Shown here piece after piece: positions 6,726 through 18,479 of a stretch of DNA of 64,000 nucleotides. This DNA comes from Citrobacter freundii ATCC 8090 = MTCC 1658 = NBRC 12681 (GTDB taxonomy: Bacteria > Pseudomonadota > Gammaproteobacteria > Enterobacterales > Enterobacteriaceae). The stretch's first letter is position 1. Each line of letters starts with the position of its first letter. Below the pieces are notes generated by a model. It searched no databases. It saw only the letters and a program-made list of their open reading frames with translations, and was not told the DNA's origin. The stretch spans positions 62,001 to 126,000 of the forward strand of contig NZ_CP049015.1 of assembly GCF_011064845.1 (NCBI RefSeq), written 5' to 3'. A program made the position numbers and the translations under genes.

Positions 6726-9044
6726 ATGAAAATTAGCGATGGAAACTGGCTGATTCAGCCCGGTCTGAACGTGATTAACCCGATTCAGGTGTTCGAGGTT
6801 GAACAGCAAGGGAATGAGATGATTGTCTATGTTGCGCCACGCGATGTGCGTGAACGTACCTGGCAACTGGATACCCCATTGTTTACCTTGCGCTTCTTCT
6901 CGCCGCAGGAAGGCGTGGTGGGTGTGCGTCTGGCGCACTTCCAGGGGGCGCTGGATACCGGTCCGCATTACCCGCTAAATGTGCTGCAGGATGTGAAGGT
7001 CGAGATGCACAACACCGCTGAGTTTGCCGAACTGAAGAGCGGTAACTTGAGCGTGCGCGTTACCAAGGGTGAGTTCTGGTCACTGGATTTCCTGCGTAAT
7101 GGCGAACGTATCACCGGTAGCCAGCTAAAAAACAACGGCTACGTGCAGGATACCAACAGCGGGAAAAACTTTATGTTTGAGCGCCTGGATCTCGGCGTCG
7201 GGGAAACGGTATATGGCCTGGGCGAGCGCTTTACCGCGCTGGTGCGTAACGGGCAAACGGTAGAAACCTGGAACCGTGACGGCGGCACCAGCACCGAGCA
7301 ATCTTACAAGAACATCCCATTCTATATCACCAACCGCGGTTACGGCGTACTGGTGAACCATCCGCAGTGCGTGTCGTTTGAAATCGGCTCTGAGAAAGTG
7401 TCGAAAGTGCAGTTCAGCGTGGAAAGCGAGTATCTGGAATATTTCGTCATCGACGGCCCAACGCCGAAGGACGTGTTGAACCGTTATACCCAGTTCACTG
7501 GCCGTCCCGCGCTGCCGCCCGCCTGGTCGTTCGGCCTGTGGCTGACCACGTCGTTCACCACCAATTATGACGAAGCGACGGTCAACAGCTTTATCGACGG
7601 CATGGCCGAGCGCAATCTGCCGCTACACGTTTTTCACTTTGACTGCTTCTGGATGAAAGCCTTCCAGTGGTGTGACTTTGAGTGGGATCCGCTGACCTTC
7701 CCGGACCCGGAAGGCATGATCCGCCGCCTGAAAGAAAAAGGGCTGAAGGTCTGCGTGTGGATTAACCCGTATATTGGCCAGAAATCGCCAATATTCAAAG
7801 AGCTGAAAGAGAAAGGGTATTTGCTCAAGCGGCCGGACGGTTCCCTGTGGCAATGGGATAAATGGCAGCCGGGCCTGGCGATTTATGACTTTACCAATCC
7901 TGAAGCCTGTGAGTGGTATGCCAACAAGCTGAAAGGTCTGATGGATATCGGCGTTGATTGCTTCAAAACCGACTTTGGCGAACGCATTCCTACTGACGTT
8001 CAGTGGTTTGACGGTTCTGATCCACAGAAAATGCATAACCATTATGCGTACATCTACAACGAAATGGTGTGGAACGTGCTGAAAGAGACTGTCGGTGAAG
8101 AAGAGGCGGTGCTGTTTGCCCGTTCAGCTTCGGTCGGCGCGCAGCAGTTTCCGGTGCATTGGGGCGGCGATTGCTATGCCAACTATGAATCGATGGCCGA
8201 AAGCCTGCGCGGCGGGTTGTCCATTGGTCTGTCCGGCTTTGGCTTCTGGAGTCACGATATTGGCGGCTTTGAGAATACTGCCCCGGCGCACGTCTACAAG
8301 CGCTGGTGTGCGTTCGGGCTGCTCTCCAGCCACAGCCGTCTGCACGGTAGCAAATCCTACCGTGTACCGTGGGCGTACGATGACGAATCCTGCGATGTGG
8401 TGCGCTACTTCACCGAGCAGAAATGCCGCATGATGCCGTATCTGTATCGCGAAGCGGCGCGCGCCAATGAGCTAGGAACGCCGATGATGCGCGCAATGAT
8501 GCTGGAGTTCCCGGACGATCCGGCATGTGATTATCTCGACCGCCAGTACATGTTGGGCGATAGCGTGATGGTTGCGCCGGTGTTTAGCGAGGCGGGCGAT
8601 GTGCAGTTTTACCTGCCGGAAGGACGCTGGACGCATCTGTGGCGTAACGACGAGGTGTCTGGCAGTCGCTGGCATAAACAGCAGCATGGCTTCCTGAGTC
8701 TGCCAGTCTACGTGCGCGAGAACACTCTGCTGGCGCTGGGCAGCAATAACCAGAAGCCGGACTACGCCTGGCATGAAGGAACCGCGTTCCAGCTGTTCCA
8801 TCTGCAGGAGGGCCGGGAAGCGGTGTGTGAAGTGCCTGCGATGGACGGTTCGGTTATCTTCACGCTGAAGGCGACGCGTGTAGGTAATATCATCACTGTG
8901 AAAGGGAACGGTGAGGCACGCAACTGGACGCTGTGCCTGCGAAATATTCAGAAAATTGGCGGCATTAAATGCGGGTCGCATATGGACAGTGAGCTGGGTG
9001 TAGTTATTACTCCACAGGACAGTGAGCTGACGATTACCTTGTAA
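6726..9044 (+). CDS. yicI: YicI, alpha-xylosidase (GH31)
   Basis: 772 residues from the second of two adjacent ATGs (6723 and 6726), the length of E. coli YicI. GH31 catalytic motif CFKTDFGE places the nucleophile Asp at residue 416, with the acid/base region [10 protein letters not shown]...HWGGDC downstream. The enzyme releases alpha-linked xylose from isoprimeverose-type oligosaccharides and is cytosolic, working on substrate brought in by YicJ. No frameshift or missing motif. A REP palindrome follows the stop. Confidence 0.96.
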   Translation: MKISDGNWLIQPGLNVINPIQVFEVEQQGNEMIVYVAPRDVRERTWQLDTPLFTLRFFSPQEGVVGVRLAHFQGALDTGPHYPLNVLQDVKVEMHNTAEFAELKSGNLSVRVTKGEFWSLDFLRNGERITGSQLKNNGYVQDTNSGKNFMFERLDLGVGETVYGLGERFTALVRNGQTVETWNRDGGTSTEQSYKNIPFYITNRGYGVLVNHPQCVSFEIGSEKVSKVQFSVESEYLEYFVIDGPTPKDVLNRYTQFTGRPALPPAWSFGLWLTTSFTTNYDEATVNSFIDGMAERNLPLHVFHFDCFWMKAFQWCDFEWDPLTFPDPEGMIRRLKEKGLKVCVWINPYIGQKSPIFKELKEKGYLLKRPDGSLWQWDKWQPGLAIYDFTNPEACEWYANKLKGLMDIGVDCFKTDFGERIPTDVQWFDGSDPQKMHNHYAYIYNEMVWNVLKETVGEEEAVLFARSASVGAQQFPVHWGGDCYANYESMAESLRGGLSIGLSGFGFWSHDIGGFENTAPAHVYKRWCAFGLLSSHSRLHGSKSYRVPWAYDDESCDVVRYFTEQKCRMMPYLYREAARANELGTPMMRAMMLEFPDDPACDYLDRQYMLGDSVMVAPVFSEAGDVQFYLPEGRWTHLWRNDEVSGSRWHKQQHGFLSLPVYVRENTLLALGSNNQKPDYAWHEGTAFQLFHLQEGREAVCEVPAMDGSVIFTLKATRVGNIITVKGNGEARNWTLCLRNIQKIGGIKCGSHMDSELGVVITPQDSELTITL

Positions 9045-9366
9045 GCATGTGTCGACGTGGTGCCGGATGCGTTTTATCCGGCCCACGCTGCGAGCAACAT
9101 TCCAGATCTGAAAATCCAAAACATCCTGAATTAAATTTTTATCTCTGCATATTTGCGAGCGGTATCACTCTGATTCCCGCGAAAAATGTGATCTGCGCCG
9201 TAAATATCTCACTATTTCCTCTTTTTGTCTTATTTCTGTCCGGATTACTGGACACGATTTAGTATTGTTGACGCATCGTAGTCCTCTTATATTTATCATC
9301 ACGGATTACACGTGGAGCATAAGCGCTTCTTTAGCTATTTAATCTGGTGTGTGATAAGGGTAAATA
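9045..9366 (+). promoter_or_regulatory. yicI-frzR intergenic region
   Basis: 322 bases without a gene. It contains a REP palindrome (about 9062-9082), an AATGTGATC segment at 9185-9193 that could be one half of a CRP site, and a short TGTCC/GGACA inverted repeat (9237-9241 with 9250-9254). An AAGGG ribosome-binding site precedes the regulator gene. The promoter itself cannot be assigned by eye. Confidence 0.4.
9062..9082. repeat. REP element after yicI
   Basis: GCCGGATGCGTTTTATCCGGC is a classic REP palindrome. Confidence 0.85.
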
Positions 9367-10920
9367 ATGCAAATGATTACCTCGCGACAAAACAGATTAT
9401 TAAAGTTTCTTCTGTCTAAGAAGGAATATGTCACGCTGCTGAAAATTGCCGAGTATTTATCTGTTTCAGAGAAAACTGTGCAGCGCGATCTGCGTTTACT
9501 GGAACCATGGTTATCAGAATGGAAAATAACCATCGATAAACGTGCTGGTGCTGGGGTGATATTAAGTTCCGATAATATTACCGACCTTTTATATATGGAT
9601 CAGTTATTAGGATCGGAAGGTGATGATACTGACGGCATGATGAATAATTCACGGCGAGTCAAGATAGCCTCACAGTTATTAAGCGAAACGCCGCATGAAA
9701 CGTCGATCAGTAAATTATCCGAACGTTATTTCATTAGTAGCGCATCGATTGTTAACGATCTGAAAGTAATTGAATCCTGGATTACCCCACTGGGCCTGTC
9801 GTTGATTCGCAGTCAGAGCGGCACGCATATCGAAGGCAGCGAGAGCGGTGTACGCCAGGCGATGGCGTCACTGATTAACGGCGTGATTAACCATAATGAA
9901 CCTGGTAACGTGGTTTATTCACGCCTTGACCCGGGCAGTTATAAAGCCTTAGTGCATTACTTTGGTGAAGAAGATGTTTTATTTGTCCAGACGTTATTGC
10001 AGGAAATGGAGAACGACCTGTGCTGGTCTCTGGGCGAGCCTTATTACGTCAATATCTTTACCCATATTTTGATCATGATGTACCGCATCACGCGGGGCAA
10101 TGCGCTGCCGAGAAAAGATGAAAATATCACCTCATGTGACGAGAATATTTTTTCCATTGCCAGCCGGATGATTCAGCATATTGAAAAACGCATTGCCCAC
10201 CCGCTGCCGGAAGACGAAGTCTGGTTTATTTATCAATACATTATCTCTTCCGGCGTGGTAATTGAAGAGCATAACGACGTGAGCGTGATTGGCCATATGC
10301 ACTCCAGCGACGAAGCGCGTTTGATTACCCATCGGTTGATTGCCTCCTTTGCCGAGATGGTCGACAGCGATCTTAGCCAGGACACGGCGCTGTATGACGG
10401 ATTGCTGATCCACATTAAGCCGCTGATTAACCGCCTGAACTACCAGATCCGCATTCGCAATCCATTGCTGGAGGATATTAAAGGCGAGTTGCAGGACGTG
10501 TGGCGTCTGACCCAGTGCGCGGTGAATCGGGTGTTTAGCGGTTGGGGCGAGCGGCCCGTGTCGGAAGATGAGGTGGGATATTTAACCGTGCATTTTCAAG
10601 CCGCAATGGAGCGGCAGATAGCGCGTAAGCGTGTGCTGCTGGTCTGCTCAACCGGTATTGGCACCTCTCACTTACTCAAAAGCCGTATTCTGCGCGCCTT
10701 TCCGGACTGGACTATCGTCGGCGTGGTATCGGCAGGCAGCCTGCCCTCCGTACTGACGGACGATATTGAACTGGTGGTATCGACGATAAATTTACCTGCC
10801 GTTGCTATGCCGGTCGTGTATGTCACCGCCTTTTTCAATGATGCAGATATTAAGCGGGTAACAGAAACGGTTATTACGGAAAAATTACATCGGGCGACGT
10901 CGCTGGTCGTCGAAAATTAA
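9367..10920 (+). CDS. frzR: PRD-type PTS operon regulator (FrzR-like)
   Basis: 517 residues. Order of domains: N-terminal DeoR/Mga-like helix-turn-helix pair (LLKIAEYLSVSEKTVQRDLRLLE, then a second HTH around ISKLSERYFISSASIVNDLK), two PRD domains in the middle, and an EIIB-like domain whose P-loop VLLVCSTGIGTSH has its cysteine at residue 427. The C-terminus is short, without an obvious EIIA domain. Such proteins activate PTS genes and are tuned by phosphorylation from the PTS. It directly precedes fructose-type PTS genes. The name comes from the frz operon of extraintestinal pathogenic E. coli, matched here by gene content and adjacency to yicJI, not by alignment. Confidence 0.85.
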   Translation: MQMITSRQNRLLKFLLSKKEYVTLLKIAEYLSVSEKTVQRDLRLLEPWLSEWKITIDKRAGAGVILSSDNITDLLYMDQLLGSEGDDTDGMMNNSRRVKIASQLLSETPHETSISKLSERYFISSASIVNDLKVIESWITPLGLSLIRSQSGTHIEGSESGVRQAMASLINGVINHNEPGNVVYSRLDPGSYKALVHYFGEEDVLFVQTLLQEMENDLCWSLGEPYYVNIFTHILIMMYRITRGNALPRKDENITSCDENIFSIASRMIQHIEKRIAHPLPEDEVWFIYQYIISSGVVIEEHNDVSVIGHMHSSDEARLITHRLIASFAEMVDSDLSQDTALYDGLLIHIKPLINRLNYQIRIRNPLLEDIKGELQDVWRLTQCAVNRVFSGWGERPVSEDEVGYLTVHFQAAMERQIARKRVLLVCSTGIGTSHLLKSRILRAFPDWTIVGVVSAGSLPSVLTDDIELVVSTINLPAVAMPVVYVTAFFNDADIKRVTETVITEKLHRATSLVVEN

Positions 10921-10946
10921 TGTCTGAACTCCATGAGGTATGATTG

Positions 10947-11417
10947 ATGGACATCACGAAAATACTCAATACAAATCGCGTTATTTTGGATATGAAGGCC
11001 ACAAACAAAACGGAGGTTATTGAGGAACTGACGGATATTCTGCAGAAAGATGGGGCAATTAGCTGTCGGGAAACGTTTATTCAGGATGTCTGGCAGCGTG
11101 AATCAGAAGGCTCGACCGGCTTCGAAAATCATATTGCGATCCCGCATGGGAAATCCTCGGCAGTGGTCAATACCACGCTGGCAATTGGGCGTACCCGCCA
11201 GGATATTCCCTGGGAAACCCTGGATGGTAGCAACGTGCGCTGCATCATTCTGTTTGCCGTACGTCTTGAAGATCAAAACACTACACATATTCGTCTGCTT
11301 TCGCAGGTTGCCGGCGCGTTGGCGGATGACGACATTATTGAACAACTGTTAGTCGAAAGCAGTCCACAGAAAATTATTGAGCTTTTTAGCCAATATGCTG
11401 AATCCAATGTCTGCTAA
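10947..11417 (+). CDS. frzA: Fructose-type PTS EIIA component (FrzA-like)
   Basis: 156 residues. The motif ENHIAIPHGKS holds the phosphorylated histidine (His67), as in EIIA of the fructose family. I chose the ATG at 10947, seven bases after GAGGT, over the in-frame TTG just before it. The protein would pass phosphate from HPr to EIIB. It follows the regulator by 26 bases and precedes the interrupted EIIB gene by 19, so all belong to one operon. Confidence 0.9.
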   Translation: MDITKILNTNRVILDMKATNKTEVIEELTDILQKDGAISCRETFIQDVWQRESEGSTGFENHIAIPHGKSSAVVNTTLAIGRTRQDIPWETLDGSNVRCIILFAVRLEDQNTTHIRLLSQVAGALADDDIIEQLLVESSPQKIIELFSQYAESNVC

Positions 11418-11506
11418 ATAAAAAGTGGAGCATGTTATGAATATTGTTTGTGTTGCCGCCTGTACGGCGGGTATTGCGCACACCTATATTGCCCGTGAGA
11501 AGCTAA

Positions 11507-12702
<1,196 letters not shown>

Positions 12703-12983
12703 CTAATTAAAGGTGCTAAAGCGCTTGGTCATAATATAAGAGTTGAAACCCAGGGAACTATCGGCACGGAGAACGAACTGCTGACAGAGGATATTTCTGC
12801 AGCTGATGTCGTAATTCTTGCTGTCGATGTCAAAATAAAAGGAGAGGAACGATTTTCAAATAAACGCATCGTGCGAGTGAAAACCGAAATCGTCATAAAA
12901 TCGCCCATTCAGTTTCTTGAAAAGGTCGAAAAATCATTAGTTAATAATAACCAGTAGCGATCCTCATTCTGGAGGGGTTTCAC

Positions 12984-14075
12984 ATGAGTGAAAATAAAAT
13001 TCCGCTATCTCAGGAAATAAAAAGACATTTATTAACGGGGATTTCGTGGATGATCCCGTTAATTGTCGCCGCCGGGATCTGTATTGCTCTCGGGCAAATA
13101 CTTGGCGGCACTAACGTGGGTGAAAAAACAGGAACCATACCCTGGATGCTCAACCAGATTGGCGGCTGGGGGATGGGGTTAATCGTACCGCTGATTAGTG
13201 CGGCGATTGCGTACTCCATTGCCGATCGTCCCGGATTTGCGCCGGGCCTGATTGTCGGCTTTGTTTGCGGCGAAATTCATACCGGTTTTATCGGCGGGAT
13301 GCTGGGCGGGTTCCTGGTCGGTTATACCGTACTGCTACTTAAGCGCTATATCCGTTTGCCACAGTCGATGCAGGGGCTGATGCCCATCATGGTGTTGCCG
13401 GTACTGAGTACCGTCATTGGCGGCCTGTTGATGATGACGCTGATTGGCAAGCCGATAGCCTGGCTGCAGGACGCGTTGATTCATCTGCTGGAGTCCATGC
13501 AGGGCGGATCCCGCTTTCTGATGGGCGCTATCCTCGGTGCGATGGCGACATTCGACTTCGGCGGACCGGTGAATAAAACCATGTCGCTGTTTGCTGACGG
13601 CATGCTGGTCAGCGGTGTGTACGGTCCGGAAGCGGTGAAGTTTGTTGGTTCGATGATCCCTCCGTTCGGCATTACGCTCTCTTTCCTGCTGACGCGTCAC
13701 AAGTACACCCGTGCGGAACGTGAGGCGCTGAAGGCGGCATTCCCGATGGGGATCTGCATGATTACCGAAGGGGTCATTCCGATCGCAGCGCGCGACCTGT
13801 TGCGCGTGGTGGGCTCTTGCGTGGTGGCCTCAGCGATTGCGGGCGGCCTGATTATGGTGTGGGGTGTCGAAAGCCCGGTACCGCACGGCGGCATGTTTGT
13901 GGTTCCGCTCTTTACGCATCCACTGCTGTTTTGCCTGGCGCTGGGGATCGGCACGGTGATTTGCGGTGTCATGTTGTCGCTGTGGAAGAAACCGGTGACC
14001 GAGCGTGACGAAGAGTTTGATGAACTCAGCGATCAAAAACTGAAAGACGAAGAGATCACCTTCACCCTGGAATAA
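12984..14075 (+). CDS. frzC: Fructose-type PTS EIIC component (FrzC-like)
   Basis: 363 residues with about eight to ten hydrophobic segments and the fructose-EIIC motifs PGFAPGLIVGFVCG and ATFDFGGPVNK. The C-terminal tail is charged and short. It is the membrane channel that transports and phosphorylates the sugar together with EIIB. It starts 26 bases after the broken EIIB gene; a GGAGGGG ribosome-binding site lies just before the ATG. Because the insertion sits upstream and in opposite orientation, expression may be reduced by polarity. Confidence 0.93.
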   Translation: MSENKIPLSQEIKRHLLTGISWMIPLIVAAGICIALGQILGGTNVGEKTGTIPWMLNQIGGWGMGLIVPLISAAIAYSIADRPGFAPGLIVGFVCGEIHTGFIGGMLGGFLVGYTVLLLKRYIRLPQSMQGLMPIMVLPVLSTVIGGLLMMTLIGKPIAWLQDALIHLLESMQGGSRFLMGAILGAMATFDFGGPVNKTMSLFADGMLVSGVYGPEAVKFVGSMIPPFGITLSFLLTRHKYTRAEREALKAAFPMGICMITEGVIPIAARDLLRVVGSCVVASAIAGGLIMVWGVESPVPHGGMFVVPLFTHPLLFCLALGIGTVICGVMLSLWKKPVTERDEEFDELSDQKLKDEEITFTLE

Positions 14076-14086
14076 CCGGAGGCCGT

Positions 14087-14938
14087 ATGTTTGCCGATAT
14101 GAAAAGCATGGTGGCGAAAGCCTGGCGCGAGCAGTACGCGCTGCTGGCCATCAACTGCATGAACCTGGAAAGCGCCCGCGCGGCGGTTCGGGTGGCAGAG
14201 AAACACCGTGCGCCCATCATTCTGAATCTGTATCAGGGGCATCTGGAGCATTTTCCGGCCCCGATAGCCGCTGCGGTCGTCAAAACGCTGGCAGAGGAAG
14301 CCTCGGTACCGGTCGCGCTGGCGCTGGATCATGGAAAGGATCCTGTACGCATTCGTCAGGCTTTTCGCGCCGGATTCAGCGGGTTAATGATCGACGCCTC
14401 CGCCTTTGCGCTGGAGGAGAACATTCGCCAGACCCGTGCAGTGGTCGAGCTCGCAGCCAGCGTTTCTCTGTGCGTGGAAGGTGAGCTGGGTCATCTGGCC
14501 GATGCTCCGCGCTATGACCATGCCGCTAACGCTGATTTGATGACTCAGGCCGCCGACGTGGAACCCTTTATCCAACAGACCGGGATCGATTTGCTGGCGG
14601 TGTCGGTGGGTACGGCACACGGCATGTACGCGCCGGGTATCACACCTGCTATTGATTTCCTGCGGCTGGAGGAAATAGCCCGGTTATCAACGGTACCTCT
14701 GGCACTGCATGGCGGCAGCGGGACGCCGTTTGATCAGCTACAGCGTTGCCCGACGTTTGGTGTCGCCAAGATAAACGTTGGTGCGGCGGTTTTCGAAGCC
14801 GGAAAGGCTGCGCTACTGCATACCCTGTGTCGTGACACATCCGGTGAACTCGTTAATGCCCTGGCCCTGATGGAACAGGCCTGCGAGGAAGCCATTATTC
14901 CGTACCTGCAGGCCAGCGGCGCTATCGGCAAAGCCTGA
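14087..14938 (+). CDS. Class II ketose-bisphosphate aldolase, first copy
   Basis: 283 residues. Zinc-site motifs of the GatY/KbaY/FbaA group are present: LALDHGKD (Asp81, His82), VEGELGHL, GTAHGMY and LALHGGSG. It would cleave a ketose-1,6-bisphosphate or ketose-1-phosphate-derived compound into two trioses. It starts 11 bases after the EIIC gene with a GGAGG site. The second aldolase gene follows 80 bases later and is clearly distinct in sequence, so the two may differ in stereochemistry. The frz operon of pathogenic E. coli also has two such aldolases. Confidence 0.88.
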   Translation: MFADMKSMVAKAWREQYALLAINCMNLESARAAVRVAEKHRAPIILNLYQGHLEHFPAPIAAAVVKTLAEEASVPVALALDHGKDPVRIRQAFRAGFSGLMIDASAFALEENIRQTRAVVELAASVSLCVEGELGHLADAPRYDHAANADLMTQAADVEPFIQQTGIDLLAVSVGTAHGMYAPGITPAIDFLRLEEIARLSTVPLALHGGSGTPFDQLQRCPTFGVAKINVGAAVFEAGKAALLHTLCRDTSGELVNALALMEQACEEAIIPYLQASGAIGKA

Positions 14939-15018
14939 TTCATTTTCTGTAACGCCTTCTATGCCTCTGCGATGACGCACTGGCAGGGCTTTCTACACCC
15001 TGAAACTGGAGAATTAAC

Positions 15019-15879
15019 ATGTTAGTTTCGATGAAAGAATTACTGCAACCTACTCGTCAGCACGGTTTTGCTATCGGCGCATTCAACGTGGCGGACAGCT
15101 GCTTTGTACGTGCAGTAGTGGAGGAAGCGGAAGCGACCAATACCCCGGCGATTATCTCTATTCACCCCAGTGAACATGATTTTGTCGGCGATGCGTTTTT
15201 TAGCTATGTCCGCGATATCACTCTGCGCAGCCCGGTTCCCTTTACTCTGCATCTGGACCACGGCGCTTCGGTTGAGCATGTACTGCGGGCGATTCAGTGT
15301 GGGTTTACCTCGGTGATGATTGATGGCTCGCTGCTGCCGTATGAAGAGAACGTGGCGCTGACCCGCGAAGTGGTCAAGCTGGCGCATGCGGTAGGTGTTT
15401 CTGTGGAAGGGGAGTTGGGTACGATTGGTCAGACCGGGACGTCAGTGGAAGGCGGCGTGTCGAAGGTTACTTATACCGATCCTGCTCAGGCAGAGGATTT
15501 TATCGCCCGAACCGGTGCAGACACGCTGGCGGTGGCGATTGGAACCGCGCACGGGATCTACCCGAAAGGGATGCAGCCAGAGCTGCAAATGAACATCCTG
15601 CGCGACATCGCCGGGCGTGTGGATATTCCGCTGGTGCTGCACGGTGGTTCCGCGAACCCGGATGCGGAAATTGACGAATCCGTGACGCTGGGTGTTGGCA
15701 AAATCAACATTTCCAGCGATATGAAATACGCCTACTTCCAGAAAGTCCGCGAAATCCTGGCGAAAGAAACCTGGTGGGACCCGAACGTAATCTACCCAGA
15801 AGCCATTAGCGCCGCGCGGGACGTGATCCGCCACAAAATGAAATTGTTCGGTTCAACCGGCAAAGCATCACTTTACTAA
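15019..15879 (+). CDS. Class II ketose-bisphosphate aldolase, second copy
   Basis: 286 residues with LHLDHGAS (Asp80, His81), VEGELGTIGQ, GTAHGIYPKG and LVLHGGSANPD, all standard for zinc-dependent class II aldolases. The end (LFGSTGKASLY) resembles fructose/tagatose-bisphosphate aldolases. A CTGGAG site precedes the start. Substrate unknown; tagatose- or fructose-1,6-bisphosphate are both possible. It shares the same operon as the PTS genes. Confidence 0.9.
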   Translation: MLVSMKELLQPTRQHGFAIGAFNVADSCFVRAVVEEAEATNTPAIISIHPSEHDFVGDAFFSYVRDITLRSPVPFTLHLDHGASVEHVLRAIQCGFTSVMIDGSLLPYEENVALTREVVKLAHAVGVSVEGELGTIGQTGTSVEGGVSKVTYTDPAQAEDFIARTGADTLAVAIGTAHGIYPKGMQPELQMNILRDIAGRVDIPLVLHGGSANPDAEIDESVTLGVGKINISSDMKYAYFQKVREILAKETWWDPNVIYPEAISAARDVIRHKMKLFGSTGKASLY

Positions 15880-15928
15880 CGGCATGCAGGCGGGGCGACC
15901 CGCCTCTTTCGCAACAAGGAAAAGTGGA

Positions 15929-16606
15929 ATGAAGCGTTCACATATTAATTATGCCGTCGATAAAGCGCATGCCATCGCCGAGACTTTTCGGGTCTGTCTG
16001 CCTGATTTTGCGTATTTTACGATCGATGCCTGGCGGCAACAGGATCAATCTCTGTGGCGTGAAGTGCGCGATCTCCAGCTGGGCTGGGATATTACCGACT
16101 TTGGGCGTGGAGATTTTGCGCAAACGGGACTGACGTTACTGACGTTGCGCAATGGTCAGCCAGGGTCAGCTAATTACCCCAAACCGTATGCTGAAAAGAT
16201 GCTGCAAATTCAGCAGGATCAGCAAACGCCATGGCATTTTCATCGCCATAAAATGGAAGATATCGTGAATCGCGGCGGCGGTGACTTATGTATGCAGCTG
16301 GCATGGGCCACGCCTGATGATGGGTATGACGCACGGCGTATTGTTGAAGTTAGCGTCGATGGTCAGCGGCGTACCGTTGACGCTGGCGAGACGCTGGTAT
16401 TGAAACCGGGACAGGGGGTGTGCCTGCCGCCGCGCTTGTATCATCGCTTTTGGGCGGAGAAGGCGTTCGTGCTGGGCTGGGAAATCTCGATGGTCAATGA
16501 CGACCAGCATGACAACCACTTTCTGGAACCTGGCGGTCGCTTCCCGGCGATTGAAGAGGATGAGCCGGTGAAGTGGCTGTTGTGCAGTGAATATATTCGT
16601 TTATGA
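15929..16606 (+). CDS. D-lyxose/D-mannose isomerase-like cupin protein
   Basis: 225 residues from the ATG at 15929, chosen because AAGGA lies upstream and the family begins there. Cupin metal-site motifs are visible: PWHFHRHKMEDIVNRGGG (two His and Glu) and, later, PRLYHRFWAE with the third His. This matches the D-lyxose isomerase family (formerly DUF1498), which interconverts D-lyxose with D-xylulose and D-mannose with D-fructose. It is the last gene of the frz-like operon. In the E. coli frz operon a cupin-family gene is also present; a ROK sugar kinase reported there is not seen here. Confidence 0.82.
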   Translation: MKRSHINYAVDKAHAIAETFRVCLPDFAYFTIDAWRQQDQSLWREVRDLQLGWDITDFGRGDFAQTGLTLLTLRNGQPGSANYPKPYAEKMLQIQQDQQTPWHFHRHKMEDIVNRGGGDLCMQLAWATPDDGYDARRIVEVSVDGQRRTVDAGETLVLKPGQGVCLPPRLYHRFWAEKAFVLGWEISMVNDDQHDNHFLEPGGRFPAIEEDEPVKWLLCSEYIRL

Positions 16607-16616
16607 GCGTGAGTAA

Positions 16617-16642
16617 GCCCGGTAAGCGAAGCGCCACCGGGC
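16617..16642. repeat. REP-like palindrome between the frz-like operon and yicH
   Basis: GCCCGGT...ACCGGGC with a short internal stem, lying between convergent genes; it may also serve to end transcripts. Confidence 0.7.
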
Positions 16643-16648
16643 AATAAA

Positions 16649-18358
16649 TTATTGCGCAGGTGGTGGTGCTGTGACTTCACTCCCTGAAACCACACCCGCC
16701 TGCATAGTCTGCGTGACCTGCTGTTTCTCCACGTTCACCGCATGCAGTTGCCCGCTGACCGTTGGCTTGAGCGGCGCATCGGCCTGAATATTGCCGCTGG
16801 CGGTAAGCTGAATATTACCATCGCCGGAAAGCGGCAGTGCGGGCCAGCCCCACTGCTGCAGGATCGTCATTGGCACGCCGCGTCCGTTCAGGCTGATCTG
16901 AGCCTGGCGCTGAGGCAACTGCGAAATGCTGGCGGTGGCCTCCAGCAGCCCTTTTTCCGTATAGGCGCTCAGTTCGCTGATATTGATGGTGCTGTTGTTC
17001 GCCGTCAGCGCCAGCGAAGGACGACGTACATCCGTGCGGTTAAAGGTAGCAGCAGCGGCGTTGAGGGTGGCGCTCCCGCTCCAGATCCCCCACTGATTGT
17101 TCTGTACCAGCCCGAGGTTAGCGCCGTAACCGTCCAGCGCGGTGAGTTGCCAAGGGAAGTCCGGATCGATATCAATTACCAGATTGCGGCTGGCGCTGAA
17201 TTTCTTCAGCGTCAGGCTGTTTAGCCATGTTGGCAGAGGTTTCATCCACTGCTGCTTCCAGTTTTCCGGCAGCGTGTATTCCAGACCGGCAATAGCGGCA
17301 TCATCGAGGACCAGCGCTTTGTTGCTGCGTAGCCAGTTTCCGGATGTTCTGACCATACCGCCTTCCCAGCGGGTGGTGAACTGGCGCAGCGCAATGCCCT
17401 GTGGTGAGAACTCGGCGTTCAGAATCGGATCGAAGAAGTGCAGAGAGCCGTAGATAAACTCGCTGGCGTTCATCGACAATTTTCCTTCCTGAGTTTGCCA
17501 GTCGTCCTTGCTGAAGGTCATGTTGCGCAAGCTCAGATCGAGATCCGTCACCGCCCAGTCAGGGCCTTGCAGACGGGCATCCGTTACTTCCAGACGACCA
17601 ATTTGCAGGGAAGGAATGGTGCTTAACGGGGCAAAAAAGTCGGCCAGCGATTTGTCGCTTTGCAGCCGGATATCGTTCAGGCGCAGATTCTCCACTACCC
17701 AGCTCCCGTCGGCATTGCGTTGCGCTACGCCGGTTAATGCTCCACGCGCCACGTCTGCGCCAATATTGCTAAGCGTCACCCGGTCATGGTCAATGCTGCC
17801 TTCAATCAAGACGTTGGTGGTCGGGACATCGTTGAGCGTCAACGAGCTGGCGCTGAGCTGAATTTGCGCTTTGCTGCCGAGAATTTTACCTGCCTCAGGG
17901 CTCCAGGGAATGACGCCGCCGTTAACGCGCTGGGCGCTGAGGTTCCACTCGCTACCGGGGCTGTTAAGCGCCATATCCTGCAATTGCAGGCGATCGGCCT
18001 GAAACGGCAGCGGCGCGGTTTGCTGGGAAAGATTCAGCGTGCCGTTTTGCAACAAAATGGTGTCTACGTGCAGCGGGTCGGTGATTTGTCGGCTACTGAG
18101 TCCAATATCGACCGTTTTGGCGACCAGCGTGGCGGGCTGACCATCCCGGCCAAAGGTGACGTTTTCCAGCAGAATATGGGAAGGGGAAGAAAACCGGTGA
18201 TCGATGGCATCAAAGGCCAGATGGTAGCTGCTGTTCTGTGAAACCCAGGCGCTGACGTGCTCTGCGCCCCAGCGGGTTTGCAGTAGAAAATAAAGGCCGA
18301 GGATCGCCACTGCAAGGGCGATCAGCACGTAAAGAAGCAGCTTTCCAATAAATTTCAT
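16649..18358 (-). CDS. yicH: YicH, AsmA-family membrane-anchored protein
   Basis: 569 residues from the ATG at 18358 (MKFIGKLLLYVLIAL), the length of E. coli YicH. One N-terminal membrane anchor (residues ~5-26) is followed by a large periplasmic part of AsmA type with the recurring pattern of short beta strands. AsmA-like proteins are linked to phospholipid transport between the membranes and to envelope assembly; YicH's own role is minor or redundant. The longer upstream start adds eight unconserved residues and was rejected. The C-terminal residues are rich in Pro/Ala. Confidence 0.95.
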   Translation of the reverse strand: MKFIGKLLLYVLIALAVAILGLYFLLQTRWGAEHVSAWVSQNSSYHLAFDAIDHRFSSPSHILLENVTFGRDGQPATLVAKTVDIGLSSRQITDPLHVDTILLQNGTLNLSQQTAPLPFQADRLQLQDMALNSPGSEWNLSAQRVNGGVIPWSPEAGKILGSKAQIQLSASSLTLNDVPTTNVLIEGSIDHDRVTLSNIGADVARGALTGVAQRNADGSWVVENLRLNDIRLQSDKSLADFFAPLSTIPSLQIGRLEVTDARLQGPDWAVTDLDLSLRNMTFSKDDWQTQEGKLSMNASEFIYGSLHFFDPILNAEFSPQGIALRQFTTRWEGGMVRTSGNWLRSNKALVLDDAAIAGLEYTLPENWKQQWMKPLPTWLNSLTLKKFSASRNLVIDIDPDFPWQLTALDGYGANLGLVQNNQWGIWSGSATLNAAAATFNRTDVRRPSLALTANNSTINISELSAYTEKGLLEATASISQLPQRQAQISLNGRGVPMTILQQWGWPALPLSGDGNIQLTASGNIQADAPLKPTVSGQLHAVNVEKQQVTQTMQAGVVSGSEVTAPPPAQ

Positions 18359-18443
18359 GGTCTTCCATCCCGCGAAGTGCACATAGTCAAGTTATGCACG
18401 ATTTAGACGCAATGCTCAAGGCGGGAATGGTGAAAGAGCGTTA

Positions 18444-18474
18444 CAGCGGCGTTGATTCAGAATCAACGCCGCTG
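18444..18474 (-). terminator. Hairpin downstream of xanP
   Basis: A perfect 14-bp stem (18444-18457 with 18461-18474) closed by a 3-base loop lies six bases after the xanP stop. No long T run follows, so it may work as a weak terminator or as an mRNA-stabilising hairpin. Confidence 0.65.
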
Positions 18475-18479
18475 TTTGC